From UBA5186 sp040005095 (GTDB taxonomy: Bacteria > Actinomycetota > Thermoleophilia > Gaiellales > Gaiellaceae): a stretch of DNA of 64,000 bases. The stretch lies in assembly GCA_040005095.1 (NCBI GenBank), contig JBDTZN010000003.1, positions 23,799 through 87,798 on the forward strand, in the 5' to 3' direction. The position numbers were made by a program, and so were the translations under genes. The notes under the pieces are model-generated. The model was not told the DNA's origin and made no database searches. It was given only the letters and a program-made list of their open reading frames with translations. The number at the start of each line of letters is the position of its first letter. Position 1 is the stretch's first letter. Positions 60,721 to 64,000 of this stretch are shown here, one piece after another.

Positions 60721-61248
60721 ATGGCGAAGACGGAAACCGAGCTCGACCACGTCGACCGCTTCCTCGAGACGCTGCGGGAGCGGCTGCCCGACCTGCACCT
60801 CGACGTGGAGGGGATCGTCGACCGGATCCACGGCCTGAACCGGCGCTTCCGGCGGATGATGGAGAGCACGCTCGCCGATCACGGGCTGACCTACGAGGAG
60901 TGGGGCGTGCTGAACATGCTCTACCAGTCCGGGCCTCCGTTCCGGGTGGCTCCCGGAAAGCTGGCGCGGCGGCTCGAGCTGACGAGTGGGGCGATGACCG
61001 CCCGCCTCGACAAGCTGGAGGAAGCCGGGCTCGTCCGGCGCCAGCCGAACCCCGACGACCGTCGCGGTCTCCGGGTCGAGCTCAGCGAGCCGGGCAAGAA
61101 GGCGTACCGGCTGGCCGTCGGCGCGCAGGCGGAGAAGGAGGCGTTCGTCGCGGCCGCCCTGACCGGCGAGGAGAAGGACGAGCTGAATGCGCTACTGCGC
61201 AGGTTGATGCTGCAGTTCGAGAGCATCGAGCCCGAGCCCAAGAAATGA
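60721..61248 (+). CDS. MarR-family transcriptional regulator
   Basis: The 175-residue protein has the MarR winged helix: LTYEEWGVLNMLYQSGPP near residue 60, LARRLELTSGAMTARLDKLEEAGLVRR near 80-107 (in part) and the wing NPDDRRGLRVELSEPGKKA. It dimerises through long terminal helices. It is divergent from the small basic protein with the palindrome in between, as is usual for autoregulated MarR genes. The korA gene follows after 40 bases and may be controlled separately. Confidence 0.92.
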   Translation: MAKTETELDHVDRFLETLRERLPDLHLDVEGIVDRIHGLNRRFRRMMESTLADHGLTYEEWGVLNMLYQSGPPFRVAPGKLARRLELTSGAMTARLDKLEEAGLVRRQPNPDDRRGLRVELSEPGKKAYRLAVGAQAEKEAFVAAALTGEEKDELNALLRRLMLQFESIEPEPKK

Positions 61249-61288
61249 GCTGCGCCCGGTAACGGGTGCGCTATACCTTCGATCAGAG

Positions 61289-63133
61289 ATGTCCAAGCCG
61301 GTCGAGCAGGTCGACAGCGTCATCGTCCGCTTCGCGGGCGACTCCGGCGACGGCATGCAGCTGACCGGCGACCGGTTCACGAGCGAGACGGCGATGCTCG
61401 GCAACGACATCTCGACCTATCCGGACTTCCCGGCCGAGATTCGCGCGCCGGCTGGCTCGCTGCCGGGCGTCTCGGGCTTCCAGCTGCACTTCGCCGACCA
61501 CGACATCCTCACGCCGGGCGACGCGCCGAACGTGCTCGTCGCGATGAACCCGGCGGCGCTCCGCACGAACATCGGCGACCTGCCGAAGGGCGGGACGCTG
61601 ATCGTGAACACCGACGCCTTCGCCGAGCGCAACCTCACGAAGGCCGGCTACGCCGCGAACCCGCTCACCGACGGCTCGCTCGACGAGTTCCAGGTGCACG
61701 AGGTGCCGTTGACGACGATGACGCTCGAGGCGCTGAAGGAGATCGACGTCACGAAGCGCGAGGCCGAGCGCGCGAAGAACATGTTCGCGCTCGGGCTGAT
61801 GACTTGGCTCTACAACCGGCCGACCGAGGGGACGATCGAGTTCGTCCGGCGCAAGTTCGCGAAGCTGCCCGCGATCGCCGAGGCGAACGTCATCGCCTTC
61901 CAGGCCGGCTACGCCTTCGGCGAGACGACCGAGGGCTTCGCGGTCACGTACGAGGTCAAGCCGGCGCCGCTCAAGCCGGGCACCTACCGCAACATCACCG
62001 GGAACCAGGCGATCTCGTACGGCCTGATCGCCGCGAGCGTCCAGAGCGGGCTGCCGCTGTTTCTCGGCGCATACCCGATCACGCCGGCCTCGTCGATCCT
62101 CGAGGAGCTCGCGAAGCACAAGAACTTTGGCGTCCGCACCTTCCAGGCCGAGGACGAGATCGCGGCGGTCGGCGCGGCACTCGGTGCGGCTTTCGGGGGC
62201 GCCCTGGGCGTGTCCACATCGGCGGGTCCGGGAGTCGTGTTGAAGCAGGAGACGATCGGCCTCGCGGTCGCGCTCGAGCTGCCGCTGCTGATCCTGGACA
62301 TCCAGCGTGGCGGCCCGTCCACCGGCCTGCCGACAAAGCCCGAGCAGGCGGATCTGCTCATGGCGATGTTCGGCCGGAACTCAGAGTCGCCGATTCCCGT
62401 GCTCGCCGCGTCAACCCCCTGCCAGTGCTTCGACGCTGCGCTCGAGGCCGCGCGGATCGCGATCAAGTTCCGCACCCCGGTCTTTCTGCTCTCCGATGCG
62501 TACCTCGCGAACGGCTCCGAGCCGTGGCTCCTCCCCGACGTCTCCGCGCTGCCGACGATCGACCCCGGCTTCGCGACCGGCCCGAACCACGAGGACGGGT
62601 TCATGCCCTACGCGCGTGACCCGAAGACGCTCGCGCGCCCGTGGGCGATCCCCGGGACGCCCGGCCTCGAGCACCGCATCGGCGGGCTCGAGAAGCAGGA
62701 CGTGACCGGAAACGTCTCGTACGACCCCGACAACCACGACCTGATGGTGCGGCTGCGCGCGCAGAAGGTCGCCGCGATCGCCTCCGACATCCCCGAGCTC
62801 GAGGTCGAGGGCGACCAGGACGCGGATCTGCTCGTCGTGAGCTGGGGCGGCACGTACGGCTCGGTGGCCGCGGCGGTGCGGCGTGTGCGCAAGCGCAAGC
62901 AGAAGGTCGCGCACGCGCACCTGCACTACCTGAACCCGTTCCCGCGCAACACAGGCGACGTGCTGCGCTCGTACAAGCAGGTGCTCGTGCCCGAGCTCAA
63001 CCTCGGCCAGTTGCTGAAGCTGCTGCGCGCCGAGTTTCTCGTCGATGCAGTGGGCTACAACCGAGTGCGTGGCAAACCGTTCCGCGCGGACGAGCTCGAG
63101 ACGGCGATGCTCTCCGTGCTGGAGGAGCTGTGA
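61289..63133 (+). CDS. korA: 2-oxoacid:acceptor oxidoreductase, alpha subunit
   Basis: The 614-residue protein fuses the gamma and alpha domains of a 2-oxoglutarate/pyruvate:ferredoxin oxidoreductase. FAGDSGDGMQLTGDRF near residue 13 and LVAMNPAAL near 83 mark the gamma part. GNQAISYGLIAA near 235, YPITPASSILEEL near 262 and AEDEIAAVGAALGAAFGG near 288 mark the alpha part. With KorB it makes acyl-CoA and reduced ferredoxin from a 2-oxoacid in the cytoplasm. A TATACC box (61272-61277) lies 11 bases before the ATG. The stop overlaps the next gene as GTGA. Confidence 0.94.
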   Translation: MSKPVEQVDSVIVRFAGDSGDGMQLTGDRFTSETAMLGNDISTYPDFPAEIRAPAGSLPGVSGFQLHFADHDILTPGDAPNVLVAMNPAALRTNIGDLPKGGTLIVNTDAFAERNLTKAGYAANPLTDGSLDEFQVHEVPLTTMTLEALKEIDVTKREAERAKNMFALGLMTWLYNRPTEGTIEFVRRKFAKLPAIAEANVIAFQAGYAFGETTEGFAVTYEVKPAPLKPGTYRNITGNQAISYGLIAASVQSGLPLFLGAYPITPASSILEELAKHKNFGVRTFQAEDEIAAVGAALGAAFGGALGVSTSAGPGVVLKQETIGLAVALELPLLILDIQRGGPSTGLPTKPEQADLLMAMFGRNSESPIPVLAASTPCQCFDAALEAARIAIKFRTPVFLLSDAYLANGSEPWLLPDVSALPTIDPGFATGPNHEDGFMPYARDPKTLARPWAIPGTPGLEHRIGGLEKQDVTGNVSYDPDNHDLMVRLRAQKVAAIASDIPELEVEGDQDADLLVVSWGGTYGSVAAAVRRVRKRKQKVAHAHLHYLNPFPRNTGDVLRSYKQVLVPELNLGQLLKLLRAEFLVDAVGYNRVRGKPFRADELETAMLSVLEEL

Positions 63134-63309
63134 GTCCGCGGCTTCGCAAGTTCGTGGTCTACGCGGGGCTCCTCGAGATAGCGGCCGGCCTGGCCACCGC
63201 CGTCGCAATTCATGACGCTCGCGGACTCGCCTTCGTTCCGGGGGGCTTGCTGCTCATCGTGTTCGGCCGCACCCGCTGGTACTCGAGCAGGGACGGGAAA
63301 GAGCTGTGA
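63130..63309 (+). CDS. Small membrane protein between korA and korB (1)
   Basis: The 59-residue protein has two hydrophobic segments (VVYAGLLEIAAGLATAVAIH and LAFVPGGLLLIVFG) and short polar ends. I do not recognise it. The GTG overlaps the korA stop (GTGA), and its own stop overlaps the next gene in the same way. Confidence 0.65.
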   Translation: MSPRLRKFVVYAGLLEIAAGLATAVAIHDARGLAFVPGGLLLIVFGRTRWYSSRDGKEL

Positions 63310-63497
63310 ACCGGACGCGCATGGCGATCGGCCCGCCCGGCAAGCACCTCGGGAAGTCGCGCTGGCCGATCACGACCGTGCTCGCGACGACCGCAGGAAT
63401 CTTTGCGGCGGTGGCCCAGCTGTGGGCGCAGGCCGCGTTGTTCTTCGGTGCGGCCCTCGTCTTGGCCGTCGTCACGATCAGGAGCTACCGCAAGTGA
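63306..63497 (+). CDS. Small membrane protein between korA and korB (2)
   Basis: The 63-residue protein has a basic N-terminus (GPPGKHLGKSRWP) and two hydrophobic segments (TTVLATTAGIFAAVAQLW and ALFFGAALVLAVVTI). I do not recognise it. It is joined by GTGA overlaps on both sides. Confidence 0.65.
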   Translation: MNRTRMAIGPPGKHLGKSRWPITTVLATTAGIFAAVAQLWAQAALFFGAALVLAVVTIRSYRK

Positions 63498-63871
63498 GGA
63501 TGGGCCTGCTTCCGGCGATCGTGCTCCTGGCGCTCGCGCTGCCGGCGGTAGCGTCTGCCGCAGCGGCTTTCCGCACTCCCGGTCGGGCCGCGTACTGCGG
63601 GCTCACCGAGGGCGAGGGGCCTGCGCATTTGATCTGCTGGACGCCGAACGACGGCTTCTCGATCGGCATGGGCCCGCGCAGCCGGCCGACGCATTCGTAC
63701 AACCCGCGCGACCGGGGGAACTATGAGTACACCCCGCGCGTCCTCCGCTTCGGGCAGACCTGGGCCCTCTTCGCCTACCGCTGCAAGAGCCGGGACACGG
63801 GCCTGACCTGCACCAACCGCGCGGGTCACGGCTGGTGGCTCGGTCGCTACAGGGGCTACCGGGTCTTCTGA
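63494..63871 (+). CDS. Secreted hypothetical protein between korA and korB
   Basis: The 125-residue protein has a signal peptide (MGLLPAIVLLALALPAVASA, cleavage likely near residue 23). The mature part has three or four cysteines (YCGLTEGEGPAHLICW, YRCKSRDTGLTCTN) that may form disulfides, and ends with GHGWWLGRYRGYRVF. It is unlike any domain that I know. The GTG overlaps the preceding stop, and its stop overlaps the korB ATG as TGATG. Confidence 0.65.
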   Translation: MRMGLLPAIVLLALALPAVASAAAAFRTPGRAAYCGLTEGEGPAHLICWTPNDGFSIGMGPRSRPTHSYNPRDRGNYEYTPRVLRFGQTWALFAYRCKSRDTGLTCTNRAGHGWWLGRYRGYRVF

Positions 63872-64000
63872 TGAGCGGCGACGGCAACGGCCAGATGACT
63901 GCGAAGGACCTGAAGACCGACCAGGAAGTCCGCTGGTGCCCGGGGTGCGGCGACTACGCGATCCTCGCGGCGCTGCAGAGCTTCATGCCCGACCTCGGGA
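63871..64000 (+). CDS. korB: 2-oxoacid:ferredoxin oxidoreductase, beta subunit (5' part)
   Basis: Only the first 43 codons are in the window. They contain EVRWCPGCGDYAILAALQ, the N-terminal block of KorB with the cysteines near the TPP/Fe-S site. The ATG shares one base with the preceding stop. It is the partner of korA despite the three small genes between them. Confidence 0.88.
   Translation, partial: MSGDGNGQMTAKDLKTDQEVRWCPGCGDYAILAALQSFMPDLG

Overview
The window is one continuous stretch of high-GC bacterial chromosome with ordinary, dense gene spacing. The gene set points to an actinobacterium, and I think most likely to the deep-branching class Thermoleophilia (Gaiella/Solirubrobacter-like). 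Supporting genes are ECF sigma factors paired with zinc anti-sigma factors, a SigR-type promoter, a PAC2 protein, a DipZ-like fusion and many GTG starts. The class assignment is an inference from gene content, not from a marker gene. I see no rRNA, tRNA, CRISPR array, insertion sequence or prophage. Two reading frames are broken: a UbiB-like kinase and an SGNH-like hydrolase.

Layout. 1-4275 (minus): aconitase (cut by the left edge), a lone receiver domain, and lon translationally coupled to an HxlR regulator. 4327-10867 (plus): an amidohydrolase, a three-subunit molybdenum hydroxylase whose FAD subunit carries four cysteines for an extra Fe-S cluster, a lipoprotein cyclophilin, a molybdenum-cofactor nucleotidyltransferase and a membrane HTH/LytR_C protein. 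10960-15022: two ECF sigma/anti-sigma pairs around a PRC-barrel protein, an HMA protein and a glutamate-cysteine ligase. 15077-20342 (plus): a disulfide oxidoreductase, an M24 peptidase, and acetate uptake plus acetyl-CoA synthetase. 20329-33531: mixed metabolic genes, including M16 peptidase, class V aminotransferase, OsmC, a Mug-Nudix fusion, NAD synthetase and an acyl-CoA synthetase with an SDR. 33585-44077: an MFS exporter, an XRE-TPR regulator followed by a small membrane peptide, a thioredoxin-like lipoprotein, the UbiB remnant, selD, an NMN adenylyltransferase, a phosphoglycerate mutase, heme A synthase and PAC2. 44079-53076 (minus): DipZ-like protein, a large DEAD/DEAH helicase, beta-oxidation genes and a methyltransferase. 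53125-58482: a second XRE-TPR regulator with AlkA, proC and pgl on the minus strand and a second small hydrophobic peptide diverging from it. 58541-64000 (plus): a Wzy-like membrane protein, a VOC enzyme, a MarR regulator and korA/korB, separated by three small membrane or secreted proteins.

How the genes work together. Central carbon and energy genes dominate: acetate activation, beta-oxidation, 2-oxoacid:ferredoxin oxidoreductase, aconitase, NAD and heme A synthesis. Redox and thiol defence is also well represented: SigR-like sigma with anti-sigma, OsmC, glutamate-cysteine ligase, disulfide reductase, DipZ and a thioredoxin lipoprotein. Two features run through the whole window. About twenty first-in-operon genes have a TANNNT box ending 6-8 bases before the start codon, the signature of leaderless mRNAs. 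Genes inside operons are mostly joined by GTGA or ATGA stop-start overlaps.

The strongest candidates for something undescribed are the two XRE-TPR regulator/small-peptide pairs, which resemble RRNPP quorum-sensing cassettes of Firmicutes, and two families of structured intergenic repeats placed at gene 3' ends.
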